A DNA stretch of 64,000 nt from Aliiroseovarius sp. S1339 (GTDB taxonomy: Bacteria > Pseudomonadota > Alphaproteobacteria > Rhodobacterales > Rhodobacteraceae). The stretch covers positions 1 through 64,000 of the forward strand of contig NZ_JALPQG010000012.1 in assembly GCF_023195695.1 (NCBI RefSeq). The letters are read 5' to 3'. This document shows, one piece after another, positions 1 to 9,315 of this stretch. The notes beneath the pieces are model-generated. The model made no database searches. It was not told the origin of the DNA and worked only from the letters and a program-made list of their open reading frames with translations. Numbering within the stretch: position 1 is the stretch's first letter; the number at the start of each line of letters is the position of its first letter. Both the position numbers and the translations under genes were made by a program.

Positions 1-122
1 GGATTTGCGCGGTGCGCTTCCGGCGAATGATCCACACCGGGAATAGCAGCAATGGCAATCGGCATAGTTCGGACAACCGTCACAATGGGCTCAAAGCCGA
101 CGTTGGCATAACCCTAGGTCCT
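1..122. other. window-edge stretch with no supported gene
   Basis: This stretch lies downstream of the rlmN stop codon. A minus-strand ATG at 63-65 opens a frame that runs off the edge (begins MPIAIAAIPG), but no ribosome binding site precedes it and 21 codons are too few to judge. I see nothing else here. Confidence 0.4.
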
Positions 123-1304
123 TCACCCCAACCCAGTTTCAGCCTCGATCTGCCGCTTTGATTTCCGCGCGCGCTCGGTTTCAGACTTCAACTGACCGCA
201 GGCCGCCATGATGTCCTCACCACGCGGCTTGCGGACCGGGCTCGCGTAACCGGCATTAAAGATAATATCCGCAAATGCCCGAATACGGTTGTTCGAGCTG
301 CGTGTGTAAGGCGAGCCCGGCCATTCGTTGAACGGGATTAGGTTCACCTTCGCAGGGATGCCCTTCAGGTGTTCGATCAGGCGGTGGGCGTCTTCATCGC
401 TGTCATTCACGCCGTTCAGCATCACATATTCAAACGTGATCCGTTCCGAGTTCGACAGGCGCGGGTATTCCCGCAATGTGTCCAGCAATGTCTTGATGTT
501 CCAGCGCTTGTTGATCGGCACCAGCTTGTCGCGCACCTCGTCCGTAGTGGCATGAAAGCTGATCGCCAGCAGGCAGCCGATTTCCTTGGCGGTGCGGGCG
601 ATTTCCGGCACAACGCCAGACGTGGACAGGGTGATCCGGCGGCGCGATAGCTGGATGCCCTCCGGGTCCATCGCGATCAACATCGCGTCGCGCACATTTT
701 CAAAATTATAAAGCGGCTCGCCCATCCCCATCAGCACGACGTTGGACAGAAGGCGGGCTTCGTCCTTGGGGGCACCGGGTTCGGGCCATTCGTCCAGATC
801 GTCCCGCGCCAACATGATTTGCCCGACAATCTCGGCGGCGGTCAGGTTGCGCACAAGTTTCTGGGTGCCCGTGTGGCAAAAAGAGCAGGTCAGCGTGCAG
901 CCAACTTGCGAGCTGATACACAGCGTACCGCGACCCTCTTCCGGTATATAGACGACTTCGACTTCATGGCCGCCTGCGATGCGGACGAGGTATTTGCGGG
1001 TGCCGTCTTCCGACACTTTGCGGGTCACGACTTCAGGGATCTCGATCACAAAGTTTTCCGCCAACATCGCGCGATAGGTCTTGGCAAGGTTCGTCATGGC
1101 GTCGAAGTCACGCACGCCCCATTGGTAAATCCATTGCCAGACCTGACCGGTTCGCATCTTGGCCTGCTTTTCAGGCGTCCCGACCGCGATCAGGGCCTCG
1201 CGCAATTGGTCACGCGTCAGGCCAACGAGGTTACGTTTGCCTGTCGTGTCGGACTTGCGGGGGATGGTCATAACATCCTGAGTGATCGGGGCGGTGGGTT
1301 CCAT
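123..1304 (-). CDS. rlmN: 23S rRNA (adenine-C2)-methyltransferase RlmN
   Basis: Radical-SAM enzyme that methylates C2 of A2503 in 23S rRNA; members of the family also act on A37 of some tRNAs. The radical-SAM motif CTLTCSFC lies at about residues 136-143, preceded by the family context [11 protein letters not shown] cysteine in MAACGQ near the C-terminus fits the second catalytic cysteine. Length is 393 aa, normal for the family. I chose the ATG at 1304 ([10 protein letters not shown]) over an upstream ATG seven codons earlier, because the extra residues do not look like family sequence. It stands alone on the minus strand, with a strong hairpin upstream. Confidence 0.96.
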   Translation of the reverse strand: MEPTAPITQDVMTIPRKSDTTGKRNLVGLTRDQLREALIAVGTPEKQAKMRTGQVWQWIYQWGVRDFDAMTNLAKTYRAMLAENFVIEIPEVVTRKVSEDGTRKYLVRIAGGHEVEVVYIPEEGRGTLCISSQVGCTLTCSFCHTGTQKLVRNLTAAEIVGQIMLARDDLDEWPEPGAPKDEARLLSNVVLMGMGEPLYNFENVRDAMLIAMDPEGIQLSRRRITLSTSGVVPEIARTAKEIGCLLAISFHATTDEVRDKLVPINKRWNIKTLLDTLREYPRLSNSERITFEYVMLNGVNDSDEDAHRLIEHLKGIPAKVNLIPFNEWPGSPYTRSSNNRIRAFADIIFNAGYASPVRKPRGEDIMAACGQLKSETERARKSKRQIEAETGLG

Positions 1305-1357
1305 AGCGCGTTCCATTCTGTGCAAGACGGCTTTTTAGTCTAGCAGACACAGCTTGT

Positions 1358-1383
1358 CACGCCATGGAATGCACCATGGCGTG
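1358..1383. other. 10-bp inverted repeat between ialB and rlmN
   Basis: Perfect arms CACGCCATGG (1358-1367) and CCATGGCGTG (1374-1383) enclose the loop AATGCA. It lies just past the ialB stop codon and about 55 bp before the rlmN start, both on the minus strand. No T-run follows, so it may be an inefficient terminator, an mRNA 3'-end stabiliser for ialB, or a structure in the rlmN leader. Confidence 0.55.
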
Positions 1384-1409
1384 TCAGAATGTCGTGATGA
1401 TCGGAAAGC

Positions 1410-1937
1410 TTAGCCGCCGCAGCGTTTGCCAGCTTCTTCAACGGCAGCCGTGAAACCAAGCAGGCTGAACGTGTCCTGGGTTTTGGTCCCGCGCGCACTT
1501 TGGGCGTTTGCGACAGCGCTTGCGCCCCGCTTCATTGCCGTAATGATCTTTGCGTCATCACCCGGCGATGCCGACCAAGCCCATTCACCATCGGTGAACA
1601 TCTGGAAAGTTGAATCGCCCACCGTCAGTGACACAGTCGATCCCGGTGCAAAGGGGTAGCCTCCGGTAAACGAAACCTCGCCCTTAACTTCTGCGCCGGG
1701 GCGATAGCTGACGAAAAGCAGGATATTACCCCGTTTTACGGCGACCGAGCGGCCATTCTTGGTGTTTACCGTCTCTTTCGGGCTCGACACGCTCCAACAT
1801 TCTTTTGGATTGTCCTCTACAAACACGCTCCAATCTGTGTTTGCAGCGACCCGGTTCGAGCTTTCCTGAGCGAAAACGCCCGTCGCGGAAAGCGACAGGC
1901 CCAGTGCGCAAATCGCGCCTGAAATCGTTCGTATCAT
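1410..1937 (-). CDS. invasion-associated locus B (IalB) family periplasmic protein
   Basis: Secreted protein of 175 aa. The ATG at 1937 gives a clean signal peptide (positively charged start MIRT, hydrophobic core, cleavage after VFAQ or so); the frame is open 11 codons further upstream but that would spoil the signal. Mature features fit the IalB family (PF06776): the early DWSVFVEDNPKECWSVS stretch with a cysteine and a late cysteine in KRCGG that could pair with it. The name comes from Bartonella, where the protein is linked to erythrocyte invasion. In free-living Rhodobacteraceae the function is unknown, and no role in invasion is implied here. Confidence 0.85.
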   Translation of the reverse strand: MIRTISGAICALGLSLSATGVFAQESSNRVAANTDWSVFVEDNPKECWSVSSPKETVNTKNGRSVAVKRGNILLFVSYRPGAEVKGEVSFTGGYPFAPGSTVSLTVGDSTFQMFTDGEWAWSASPGDDAKIITAMKRGASAVANAQSARGTKTQDTFSLLGFTAAVEEAGKRCGG

Positions 1938-2120
1938 GTTTAACACAGCCTCCAGCTGCCTCTGCCTCAAGCCCTTGCGTGTCCCAACCGTCTGACGCGG
2001 CCCTTGACTGTTGCGCTTGGGTCGTTTCCAAGTCTGTCCGTTGAGTTTAGCGCGAATTGTGCGCGTAATAAAAGCCCCTGTGGCGGATTTTCGCGCGTTT
2101 CACTGTGAAAGGAGTGTCTA

Positions 2121-3119
2121 ATGACCCAGCCAGAGCAACTTGTCGAGGTTTGGCGGGGTGATATCCTTGAAAGTCAGCACCAAGGTCACGCCGTGATTTG
2201 CAATGCCAAAGGCGAGATTGTCGAGGCGTGGGGCGATCCCGATAAGGTGATCCTGCCGCGCTCATCGGCCAAGATGTTGCAATCCCTTCCGTTGATTGAA
2301 AGCGGCGCTGCAGATGCTGCGGGCCTAACCACAGAACAGCTGGCGCTGTCTTGTGCCAGCCACCAAGGCGCGGCCATCCACACCGATCGCGTGACGCGTT
2401 GGTTGGCTGATATGGGGCTGGGCAATGATGATTTGCTCTGCGGGCCTCAGATGCCGGATGACAGGGCGGCGAAGGTTGGATTGATCAAGACCGATACCAG
2501 CCCTTGTCGGATACACAATAACTGCTCTGGCAAGCACGCAGGGTTTTTGACGCTAAGCCGTTATTTGGGCGGTGGGGCGGATTATGTTGCTCTCGACCAC
2601 CCGGTGCAAACTGCCATCAAAGCCGTGTTTGAAGATGTAACCGGCGAAGACAGCCCCGGATACGGGATCGACGGTTGTTCAGCGCCTAATTTCGCGTCCA
2701 CGCTGGCGGGCATGGGCCGGGCGATGGGTGCGTTTGCAGGGGCGAAGGCGGGGGCTGACAAACGTCAGGACGCAGCGGTCAGGTTGCGCGAGGCGATGAT
2801 GTTGCATCCCGAACTGGTCGCTGGTGAAACCCGTGCCTGCACCGAGCTGATGCGCGCCGCAAAAGGCAAGGCGGTGCTGAAAACCGGGGCAGAAGCGTTC
2901 TTTGTGGCGATTCTGCCGGATCAAGAGCTTGGCGTTGCGCTGAAAATCACCGACGGGGCCACGCGCGCGTCTGAATGCGCGATTGCGGCGATCCTTGTGA
3001 AACTGGGTGTTTTGGATGCGCGCGACCCGATGGTGAAGAAGCGGATGAACCCGGACGTCCTTAACTATGCCGGGCTACATACTGGCGAGATAAGGCCCTC
3101 AGCCGCGTTGCTGCGCTAG
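2121..3119 (+). CDS. asparaginase, type II-like (AnsA/PF06089 family)
   Basis: Predicted to hydrolyse L-asparagine to aspartate and ammonia. The 332-aa protein matches the Asparaginase_II family throughout: early VEVWRGDILESQHQGHAVI, PRSSAKMLQSLPLIESGAAD at about 47-66, SCASHQG at about 77-83, and NNCSGKHAGFL at about 133-143. The family is unrelated to the classic periplasmic type II enzyme, and no signal peptide is present, so it is cytoplasmic. A good ribosome binding site (AAAGGAG) sits about 8 bases before the ATG. Its 3' end overlaps the convergent TSUP transporter by 4 bases. Confidence 0.9.
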   Translation: MTQPEQLVEVWRGDILESQHQGHAVICNAKGEIVEAWGDPDKVILPRSSAKMLQSLPLIESGAADAAGLTTEQLALSCASHQGAAIHTDRVTRWLADMGLGNDDLLCGPQMPDDRAAKVGLIKTDTSPCRIHNNCSGKHAGFLTLSRYLGGGADYVALDHPVQTAIKAVFEDVTGEDSPGYGIDGCSAPNFASTLAGMGRAMGAFAGAKAGADKRQDAAVRLREAMMLHPELVAGETRACTELMRAAKGKAVLKTGAEAFFVAILPDQELGVALKITDGATRASECAIAAILVKLGVLDARDPMVKKRMNPDVLNYAGLHTGEIRPSAALLR

Positions 3120-3874
3120 AACCATTCGGCGAGCAGCTTCAGGGCCAGCGCAGTTGACGCGATCACAAGCACCGGTTTGATCAGCTTGGCGCCAATCCGG
3201 CTGGCCAGTGTTGAGCCCAGATAGGCCCCGGCCATCTGGGCCACGCCCATCGCCAGCCCAAGCGCCCACAGGGGTGGGGCGACCAGCATGAAGCCGACCA
3301 GCCCACCAACATTTGACGCGAAGTTCAAAAGCTTGGTGTGCGCCGTCGCGCGCAGGATGCCGTAACCTGCAAGGCTGACGAACCCGATCATGAAGAAGGC
3401 CCCTGTGCCCGGCCCCAGCAGCCCGTCATAAAAGCCGATCAGCGGCACGAAGGTGACCGTAAACAGAAAAGGCGTGATTCGCTCGAGTTTGTCGATGTCG
3501 TCCAAACCGGGTTTCACCGCAAAGAAAATCGCAACTGCGATCAGCAGGACAGGCAGGCCCAATCGGATCACGTCTGTGGGCAACGTGCTGGCCAACAGGG
3601 CACCGATCACGGCACCTGCAAAGGACAGTGCTGCGGGTCGCAGTTGGCGGCGCAGGTTTACGTGTCCCGCACGTGCATATGTGACTGCGGCCATGCCCGC
3701 CCCAAAAAGCCCCTGAACCTTGTTGGTCGCCAGCGCGGTGATGGGCGGCACGCCTGCCAGCAACAAGGCGGGCAGAGTGATCAACCCACCCCCGCCCGCG
3801 ATGCTGTCCACAAAGCCAGCCACGAAGGCCGCCCCCAGCAGTAACAGGACGATCTCAGTTGTCAGATCAAACAC
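3116..3874 (-). CDS. TSUP-family (TauE/SafE) membrane transporter
   Basis: Integral membrane protein of 252 aa with about eight hydrophobic segments, of the TauE/SafE (TSUP, PF01925) family. The N-terminal glycine-rich SIAGGGGLITLPALL motif (about residues 24-38) and its second-half counterpart GPGTGAFFMIGFV are characteristic. Family members export sulfite, sulfoacetate or other small anions; the substrate here is unknown. Its start overlaps the 3' end of serB by 8 bases, which suggests translational coupling and co-transcription with serine biosynthesis. That linkage is inference and does not identify the substrate. Confidence 0.9.
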   Translation of the reverse strand: MFDLTTEIVLLLLGAAFVAGFVDSIAGGGGLITLPALLLAGVPPITALATNKVQGLFGAGMAAVTYARAGHVNLRRQLRPAALSFAGAVIGALLASTLPTDVIRLGLPVLLIAVAIFFAVKPGLDDIDKLERITPFLFTVTFVPLIGFYDGLLGPGTGAFFMIGFVSLAGYGILRATAHTKLLNFASNVGGLVGFMLVAPPLWALGLAMGVAQMAGAYLGSTLASRIGAKLIKPVLVIASTALALKLLAEWF

Positions 3875-4745
3875 TTGCGAATTCGCTATTGGCGTAGCCC
3901 TGAATGTAAAGCAACGCGGTCAGGTCGCCGTGGTTGATGCGAATGTCACATTGAGCAGCGACCGACGGTTTGGCGTGCAGTGCCACACCAGCCCCCGCCA
4001 GTCCCAACATACCAAGATCGTTTGCGCCGTCACCGACGGCCATAACTTCGTCATGGGTCAGGCCAAGCCGGGCCGAGATGTCTTGCAGCGCAGCAACCTT
4101 CGCCTCGCGCCCCAATATGGGCATTGCAACCTCGCCCGACAATTTCCCATCGGCAATCAAAAGTGTGTTGGCACGGTTTTCGTCAAAGCCAAGGGTTTGG
4201 GCCACATGCGCGGTGAACGCGGTAAACCCGCCCGATACCAGCGCCGCATACGCGCCGTCTGCTTTCATCGTTGCCAGCAAAGCGCGCCCACCGGGCATGA
4301 GCGTGATCCGGTTGGTGAGCACGTCGCCGATGACCGTTTCTGGCAGATCAGCCAGCAGACCAACACGCTCTTTCAACGCGCCGTCGAAATCAAGCTCGCC
4401 ATTCATCGCACGCGCGGTGATATCTTTCACACGGTCGCCAACGCCCGCTTCGTCCGCCAGTTCGTCTATGCATTCCTGCTGGATCATGGTCGAATCCATA
4501 TCTGCAAGCAGCATCTTTTTGCGTCGCCCCTGTTCTGGCTGGATAACTAGGTCAACGCCCATACCTTGAAGGTCCGCCCACACGTCCCACTGATTATCCG
4601 GGCGCTTGGGCAGCGTAAACTCAACAGCCTCGTCGGGGGCCAGCCACTGCGCGTCCCCACCGCCCCAGGCGTTGCGAAGCGAATCCACCAGTGCGGCATC
4701 TAGCGTCGCGGCACTTGGCGCTGTCAAAAGTGTGGCAATGAACAT
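3867..4745 (-). CDS. serB: phosphoserine phosphatase SerB
   Basis: HAD-superfamily phosphatase catalysing the last step of L-serine synthesis, phosphoserine to serine. The nucleophile motif DMDST is at residues 82-86, followed by SGGFTAF (motif II) and GDGANDLGML (motif III). Length 292 aa, with an N-terminal ACT-like regulatory region of about 75 aa as in other SerB proteins. The frame is open upstream for 92 codons, but MFIATLLTAP at 4745 is the sensible start because the upstream part overlaps the serC leader on the other strand. Divergent from serC-serA, so all three pathway steps cluster here. Confidence 0.96.
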   Translation of the reverse strand: MFIATLLTAPSAATLDAALVDSLRNAWGGGDAQWLAPDEAVEFTLPKRPDNQWDVWADLQGMGVDLVIQPEQGRRKKMLLADMDSTMIQQECIDELADEAGVGDRVKDITARAMNGELDFDGALKERVGLLADLPETVIGDVLTNRITLMPGGRALLATMKADGAYAALVSGGFTAFTAHVAQTLGFDENRANTLLIADGKLSGEVAMPILGREAKVAALQDISARLGLTHDEVMAVGDGANDLGMLGLAGAGVALHAKPSVAAQCDIRINHGDLTALLYIQGYANSEFASV

Positions 4746-4835
4746 GCGAAAGTTTCCGATCGTAGACTGTTTGCGCCACATTCCGACGCACGGCGCGGCT
4801 ATAGCGACATTTTTGATCTTGTGCCAGACGGTTGT

Positions 4836-4879
4836 GCCCCTTAGGTCGGTTCGTGGGACACCCCTCCCCAACGAGGGGC
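4836..4879 (+). promoter_or_regulatory. candidate serC leader RNA with mutually exclusive stems
   Basis: Just upstream of serC, AGGGG(C) at 4874-4879 can pair either with GCCCCT at 4836-4841 or with CCCCT at 4861-4865, but not both. The ribosome binding site (GGAAGGG, about 4888-4894) follows within 10 bases. The location matches the 'serC motif', a conserved cis-acting RNA described upstream of serC in alphaproteobacteria. I identify it by position and by the alternative pairing, not by a covariance-model match. Confidence 0.55.
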
Positions 4880-4898
4880 TCATATCTGGAAGGGTATC

Positions 4899-6044
4899 AT
4901 GACTGATATTGCTCAACCGGCGACGCGGCCGGCAAATCCGCGTTTTTCTTCTGGCCCCTGCGCCAAACCCCCCACATGGACCTTGGATGCTTTGTCGGAC
5001 GCCGCCCTTGGCCGTTCGCACCGTGCCGCTATTGGCAAGGACAAGTTGAAAGCGGCGATCGAAGGCACGCGCGAGGTGCTGGGCATTCCGGCAGACTACA
5101 AAATCGGCATCGTTCCTGCGTCAGATACTGGCGCGGTCGAGATGGCGATGTGGTCGCTTCTGGGCGCACGCGGGGTCGAAGTGCTGGCATGGGAAAGCTT
5201 TGGCGCCGGTTGGGTTACGGATGTGACCAAGCAACTAAAGCTGGATGCGGTGACAAAGACTGCCGATTACGGCGAGCTGCCTGACCTGGCGTCGGTCGAT
5301 TTCAACAATGATGTTGTGTTCACATGGAACGGCACCACCTCGGGCGTGCGCGTGCCGAATGGTGACTGGATTCCGGCGGGGCGCGAGGGTCTGACGATTT
5401 GCGACGCGACCTCTGCCGCGTTTGCCATGGACCTGCCGTGGGACAAGCTGGATGTAACCACGTTCAGCTGGCAGAAAGTGCTGGGCGGCGAGGCTGCGCA
5501 CGGTATCCTGATCCTGTCGCCGCGCGCGGTTGAGCGTCTGGAAAGCTACACCCCCGCATGGCCGCTGCCGAAAATATTCCGCCTGACCAAAGGTGGTAAG
5601 TTGATCGACGGTATCTTCTCCGGCGCGACGATCAATACGCCGTCGATGCTGGCGGTCGAGGACTATCTGTTCGCGCTGAACTGGGCGCGGTCGGTGGGCG
5701 GGCTTGAGGGCTTGATCCATCGTGCGGATGCCAACACCAAGGCCATCGCGGATTTTGTCGAGATGCGCGATTGGGTCGACTTTCTGGCGCATGACCCGGC
5801 GACGCTGTCGAACACGTCTGTCTGCCTGAAGTTCACCGATGATCGCATCAAGGACGGGGCTGCGTTTGCAAAGGCCGTCGCCAAGCGGTTGGAAGCCGAA
5901 GGTGTGGCGCTAGATGTCGGCGCATACCGTGACGCACCCGCTGGTCTGCGCATCTGGTGCGGTGGCACGGTCGAGGCGTCTGATGTCGAGGCGCTGATGC
6001 CGTGGCTCGACTGGGCGTTCAACACCGAGATCGCCGCGCAATAA
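4899..6044 (+). CDS. serC: phosphoserine aminotransferase SerC
   Basis: PLP-dependent class-V aminotransferase converting 3-phosphohydroxypyruvate to phosphoserine with glutamate. The 381-aa protein is of the divergent alphaproteobacterial/archaeal-type SerC subfamily: [11 protein letters not shown] at residues 15-25, GRSHRA at about 38-43, and the PLP lysine in [11 protein letters not shown] (K193). ATG 4899 has a strong upstream GGAAGGG. It precedes serA by 64 bases on the same strand, and the two are probably one operon divergent from serB. Confidence 0.96.
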   Translation: MTDIAQPATRPANPRFSSGPCAKPPTWTLDALSDAALGRSHRAAIGKDKLKAAIEGTREVLGIPADYKIGIVPASDTGAVEMAMWSLLGARGVEVLAWESFGAGWVTDVTKQLKLDAVTKTADYGELPDLASVDFNNDVVFTWNGTTSGVRVPNGDWIPAGREGLTICDATSAAFAMDLPWDKLDVTTFSWQKVLGGEAAHGILILSPRAVERLESYTPAWPLPKIFRLTKGGKLIDGIFSGATINTPSMLAVEDYLFALNWARSVGGLEGLIHRADANTKAIADFVEMRDWVDFLAHDPATLSNTSVCLKFTDDRIKDGAAFAKAVAKRLEAEGVALDVGAYRDAPAGLRIWCGGTVEASDVEALMPWLDWAFNTEIAAQ

Positions 6045-6050
6045 GTTTTA

Positions 6051-6073
6051 GCCCTGCGCGAACAGCGCGGGGC
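6051..6073 (+). other. serC-serA intercistronic hairpin
   Basis: GCCCTGCGC (6051-6059) pairs with GCGCGGGGC (6065-6073) around the loop GAACA, with one G-T wobble. It is followed by TTCCCCC rather than a T-run, so it is more likely an mRNA-processing or stability element, or a partial attenuator between the two cistrons, than a full terminator. Confidence 0.5.
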
Positions 6074-6108
6074 TTCCCCCACTCATCTTTGTGAAAAGGA
6101 CCAGACAC

Positions 6109-7701
6109 ATGGCCCCCAAAGTACTCGTATCTGACAAACTGTCCGAAACCGCCGTCCAGATTTTCCGTGATCGCGGGATCGAGGTCGACTTCGAACCCGC
6201 GCTGGGCAAGGACAAGGACGCTTTGCTTGCCAAGATCGGCGATTATGACGGTCTCGCGATTCGCTCGGCGACCAAAGTGACGGATAAACTCCTTGACGCC
6301 GCGCCGAACCTGAAAGTGGTTGGCCGCGCTGGGATCGGCACCGACAACGTGGATAAAACGGCTGCGTCGAAAAAGGGTGTGATCGTCATGAACACACCGT
6401 TCGGCAACATGATCACCACCGCTGAACATGCGATTGCGATGATGTTCGCCGTGGCGCGCCAGATCCCTGAAGCCTCAGCATCGACCCATGCAGGCAAATG
6501 GGAGAAATCCAAGTTTATGGGGGTCGAGCTGACGGGCAAGACCCTTGGCGTTATCGGTGCGGGCAACATCGGCGGCATCGTTTGTGATCGGGCGCTGGGC
6601 CTGAAAATGAAGGTCATCGCCTATGACCCCTTCCTGAGCGAAGAGAAGGCGAACAGCATGGGCGTCGAAAAGGTCGAGCTGGATGACCTTTTGAAACGTG
6701 CCGACTTCATCACCCTACACGTTCCGCTGATTGAACAGACCCGCAATATTCTGAGCCGCGAGAACCTTGAGAAAACCAAGAAAGGCGTGCGTATCATCAA
6801 CTGTGCCCGTGGTGGTCTGGTCGATGAAGAAGCCTTGGCTGATCTGCTGAAATCCGGACACGTGGCAGGCGCGGCGTTTGACGTGTTTGCGGTCGAGCCC
6901 GCAAGCGAAAACCCGCTGTTCAACCTGCCCAACGTGGTCTGCACCCCGCATCTGGGGGCCGCAACGACAGAGGCACAGGAGAACGTGGCGCTTCAGGTGG
7001 CCGAGCAGATGTCGGACTACCTTCTGACGGGTGCCGTGCAAAACGCGCTGAACATGCCGTCGGTCACTGCCGAAGAAGCCAAGGTCATGGGGCCGTGGAT
7101 CAAACTGGCCGAACATCTGGGCGCTTTTGTAGGTCAGCTGACCGAAGGGCCGATCAAGGCGGTAAACATCCTATATGATGGTGTCGCTTCGGAAATGAAC
7201 CTGAAGGCGCTAGACTGTGCCGTCTTGGCAGGTTTGATGAAGCCCGTCTTGCCGGATGTGAACATGGTGTCCGCCCCTGTTGTGGCGGCAGATCGCGGCA
7301 TCAAATGTTCAACGACGACCCAAGCCAAGGGCGGGTCGTTTGATGGCTATATCAAGCTGACCGTGGTGACCGAAAACCGCGAACGCTCGATTGCGGGCAC
7401 GGTGTTCTCGGACGGCAAGCCGCGGTTCATCCAGATCAAGGGCATCAATATCGACGCTGAGATCGGCAGCCACATGCTTTACACCACCAACAACGATGAG
7501 CCCGGCATCATCGGCGCGTTGGGAGCGACGATGGGCAAGCATGGCGTGAACATCGCAAACTTCACCTTAGGCCGCAAAGACACCGGAGGCGATGCCATTG
7601 CATTGCTTTATGTCGACAATCCGACGCCCGAGCCGGTTTTGAAAGCCCTGTGCGACACGGGTCTGTTCAATTCGGTCAAACCGCTGGCGTTCGACGTCTA
7701 A
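6109..7701 (+). CDS. serA: D-3-phosphoglycerate dehydrogenase SerA (long form)
   Basis: NAD-dependent oxidation of 3-phosphoglycerate, first step of serine synthesis. Residues: GRAGIGTDNVD at 72-82, Rossmann motif GVIGAGNIGG at about 147-156, catalytic Arg in CARGGLVDE, Glu in VFAVEPA and His in CTPHLGAAT. The 531-aa length includes the ASB domain (about 320-450) and a C-terminal ACT domain (about 455-531, DEPGIIGALGATMGKHGVNI), i.e. the long form, which in other organisms can be serine-regulated. I chose ATG 6109 (MAPKVLVSDK) over 6091 because AAAAGGA lies 8 bases ahead of it. Confidence 0.97.
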   Translation: MAPKVLVSDKLSETAVQIFRDRGIEVDFEPALGKDKDALLAKIGDYDGLAIRSATKVTDKLLDAAPNLKVVGRAGIGTDNVDKTAASKKGVIVMNTPFGNMITTAEHAIAMMFAVARQIPEASASTHAGKWEKSKFMGVELTGKTLGVIGAGNIGGIVCDRALGLKMKVIAYDPFLSEEKANSMGVEKVELDDLLKRADFITLHVPLIEQTRNILSRENLEKTKKGVRIINCARGGLVDEEALADLLKSGHVAGAAFDVFAVEPASENPLFNLPNVVCTPHLGAATTEAQENVALQVAEQMSDYLLTGAVQNALNMPSVTAEEAKVMGPWIKLAEHLGAFVGQLTEGPIKAVNILYDGVASEMNLKALDCAVLAGLMKPVLPDVNMVSAPVVAADRGIKCSTTTQAKGGSFDGYIKLTVVTENRERSIAGTVFSDGKPRFIQIKGINIDAEIGSHMLYTTNNDEPGIIGALGATMGKHGVNIANFTLGRKDTGGDAIALLYVDNPTPEPVLKALCDTGLFNSVKPLAFDV

Positions 7702-7718
7702 CAAGCTACCAAGATCAC

Positions 7719-7755
7719 GAAAAAGGGCCCCGGATTATCGCCGGGGCCTTTTCTT
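7719..7755. terminator. bidirectional rho-independent terminator (serA / aqpZ)
   Basis: Perfect arms GGCCCCGG (7726-7733) and CCGGGGCC (7741-7748), loop ATTATCG. They are flanked by AAAAA on the left and TTTTCTT on the right, so the hairpin works in both orientations. It sits between the convergent serA and aquaporin genes and overlaps the last codon of the latter. Confidence 0.9.
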
Positions 7756-8437
7756 ATTCTGCGTCCAGAAGGCCTGTTTTGAACAGGATGCCAGCCGCAA
7801 TCGCACCCAGGATTGGGGCGACGATAAACAACCATAGCTGCCCGATGGCATGGCCACCGGCGAACAACGCCGGGCCGAACGAGCGTGCTGGATTAACGGA
7901 CACGCCGGTCACGTTGATGCCAACCAGATGGATCACAACCAGCGTCAGGCCAATAGCGATGCCAGCAACTGCGCTGGGCGCTCCGGCTCCTGTTGCGCCA
8001 AGAATGACGACCACGAACAGGAAGGTCGCGACCAGCTCAAAGATGAACGCTGCAACCATGGTGTATTCACCAAGATAACCAGTTCCCCAGCCGTTCTGAC
8101 CAAGGCCTGAAGTGGCCACGTCGAAGCCACCACCCTTGCCGGACGCGATCAGATACAAGATCGCGGCACCAACCGTTGCACCCGCGACCTGAGCGGCGAT
8201 ATAGCTGCCAGCCTTAGAAGCGGGCAGGCGACCGGCAACAACGGCGCCGATGGTCACCGCAGGGTTGATGTGGCACCCCGATACGCCGCCGATACCATAG
8301 GCCATGCCGATCAGCGCAAGGCCGAACGCAAAGCTGATCCCTGTCAGACCAATATCGGCCCCGGCAATCACTGCTGCGCCGCAACCGAACAAGACAAGAG
8401 TCATTGTTCCAATAAATTCCGCTGTCGCTTGTTTCAT
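7754..8437 (-). CDS. aqpZ: aquaporin Z-type water channel
   Basis: MIP-family inner-membrane channel of 227 aa with six predicted membrane segments. Both pore NPA boxes are present: HINPAVT in the first half and VNPARSFGPAL in the second. The ending LLDAE is cytoplasmic. The longer open frame (to 8545) is discounted: MKQATAEFIGT at 8437 is the standard N-terminus and AGGGAGAC precedes it. The two narrow NPA loops fit a water-selective AqpZ rather than a glycerol facilitator, which usually carries an Asp after the second NPA-R. Confidence 0.93.
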   Translation of the reverse strand: MKQATAEFIGTMTLVLFGCGAAVIAGADIGLTGISFAFGLALIGMAYGIGGVSGCHINPAVTIGAVVAGRLPASKAGSYIAAQVAGATVGAAILYLIASGKGGGFDVATSGLGQNGWGTGYLGEYTMVAAFIFELVATFLFVVVILGATGAGAPSAVAGIAIGLTLVVIHLVGINVTGVSVNPARSFGPALFAGGHAIGQLWLFIVAPILGAIAAGILFKTGLLDAE

Positions 8438-8543
8438 TTCGCGTCTCCCTGATAAGTGTGCGTCAAGGTCACTATCGCGATGCGATTGTGGCTGGTCGCG
8501 GGGAAAACACATGAACTTAGCACCGCAAATCAAAGGGCAAACC

Positions 8544-9293
8544 ATGGTTCGGACATACGCTATCGGGGATATTCACGGGCATTTGGACAAGTTGAAGGCT
8601 GTTCACGCGTTGATCGACGAAGATCGTGCGCGCTGCAGTGACGACAATGCGCCGGTGATCCATATCGGCGACCTTGTTGATCGCGGACCCGATGCGCGCG
8701 GCGTGATCGACCATTTGATCGCAGGCCAAGCGCGCGGTGAAAACTGGGTCGTCCTCAAAGGCAATCACGACCGCATGATGGAGATGTTTTTGCGTGATCA
8801 TCCGATGGTCGATACCCATCTTCTAATCGACTACAACTGGTTGCACCCGCGCATTGGCGGCATCGAAACGCTGGCAAGTTATGGTGTTGAGGTGCCCGAC
8901 GGCATCCGCACCTATCAGCTACACCCAACAGCCCGCGCTGCAGTGCCAGAACACCATCGCGAATTCCTGTCCGGCCTGCCTGCGATGCACCGAGAAGGGG
9001 ACTTGTGCTTCGTTCATGCCGGTATCCGCCCCGGTGTAGCGCTGGAAGATCAGACCGAAGATGACCTTTGCTGGATTCGCGAAGAGTTCCATGCCTCGAC
9101 GGCCGATCACGGACCGCTGATTGTTCACGGGCACACGCCGGTTGATCGTGTGACGCATTACGGGAACCGCGTGAATATCGACACCGGGGCAGGCCATGGC
9201 AAAGCGCTGTCCGCCGTGGTGATAGAGGGGCGCGAGGTTTGGCTTTTATCGCCCGAAGGCCGTGTGGCCGTGCAGCAGGCGGGCACGCAATAG
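8544..9293 (+). CDS. metallophosphoesterase, PPP-type serine/threonine or Ap4A phosphatase
   Basis: Cytoplasmic calcineurin-like phosphoesterase of 249 aa. Metal-binding motifs appear in order: GDIHGH (8-13), GDLVDRGPDARG (about 41-52), GNHDRMM (about 74-80), and the late HGHTPVD and GAGHGKALS. This set is shared by bacterial PrpA/PphA-type protein phosphatases and by ApaH-like hydrolases, so substrate is open. ATG 8544 is preceded by AAAGGG; an in-frame ATG at 8511 is possible but lacks a good site. It is transcribed divergently from aqpZ. Confidence 0.88.
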   Translation: MVRTYAIGDIHGHLDKLKAVHALIDEDRARCSDDNAPVIHIGDLVDRGPDARGVIDHLIAGQARGENWVVLKGNHDRMMEMFLRDHPMVDTHLLIDYNWLHPRIGGIETLASYGVEVPDGIRTYQLHPTARAAVPEHHREFLSGLPAMHREGDLCFVHAGIRPGVALEDQTEDDLCWIREEFHASTADHGPLIVHGHTPVDRVTHYGNRVNIDTGAGHGKALSAVVIEGREVWLLSPEGRVAVQQAGTQ

Positions 9294-9315
9294 ATATCAC
9301 GCCCGCGCAGACGCC

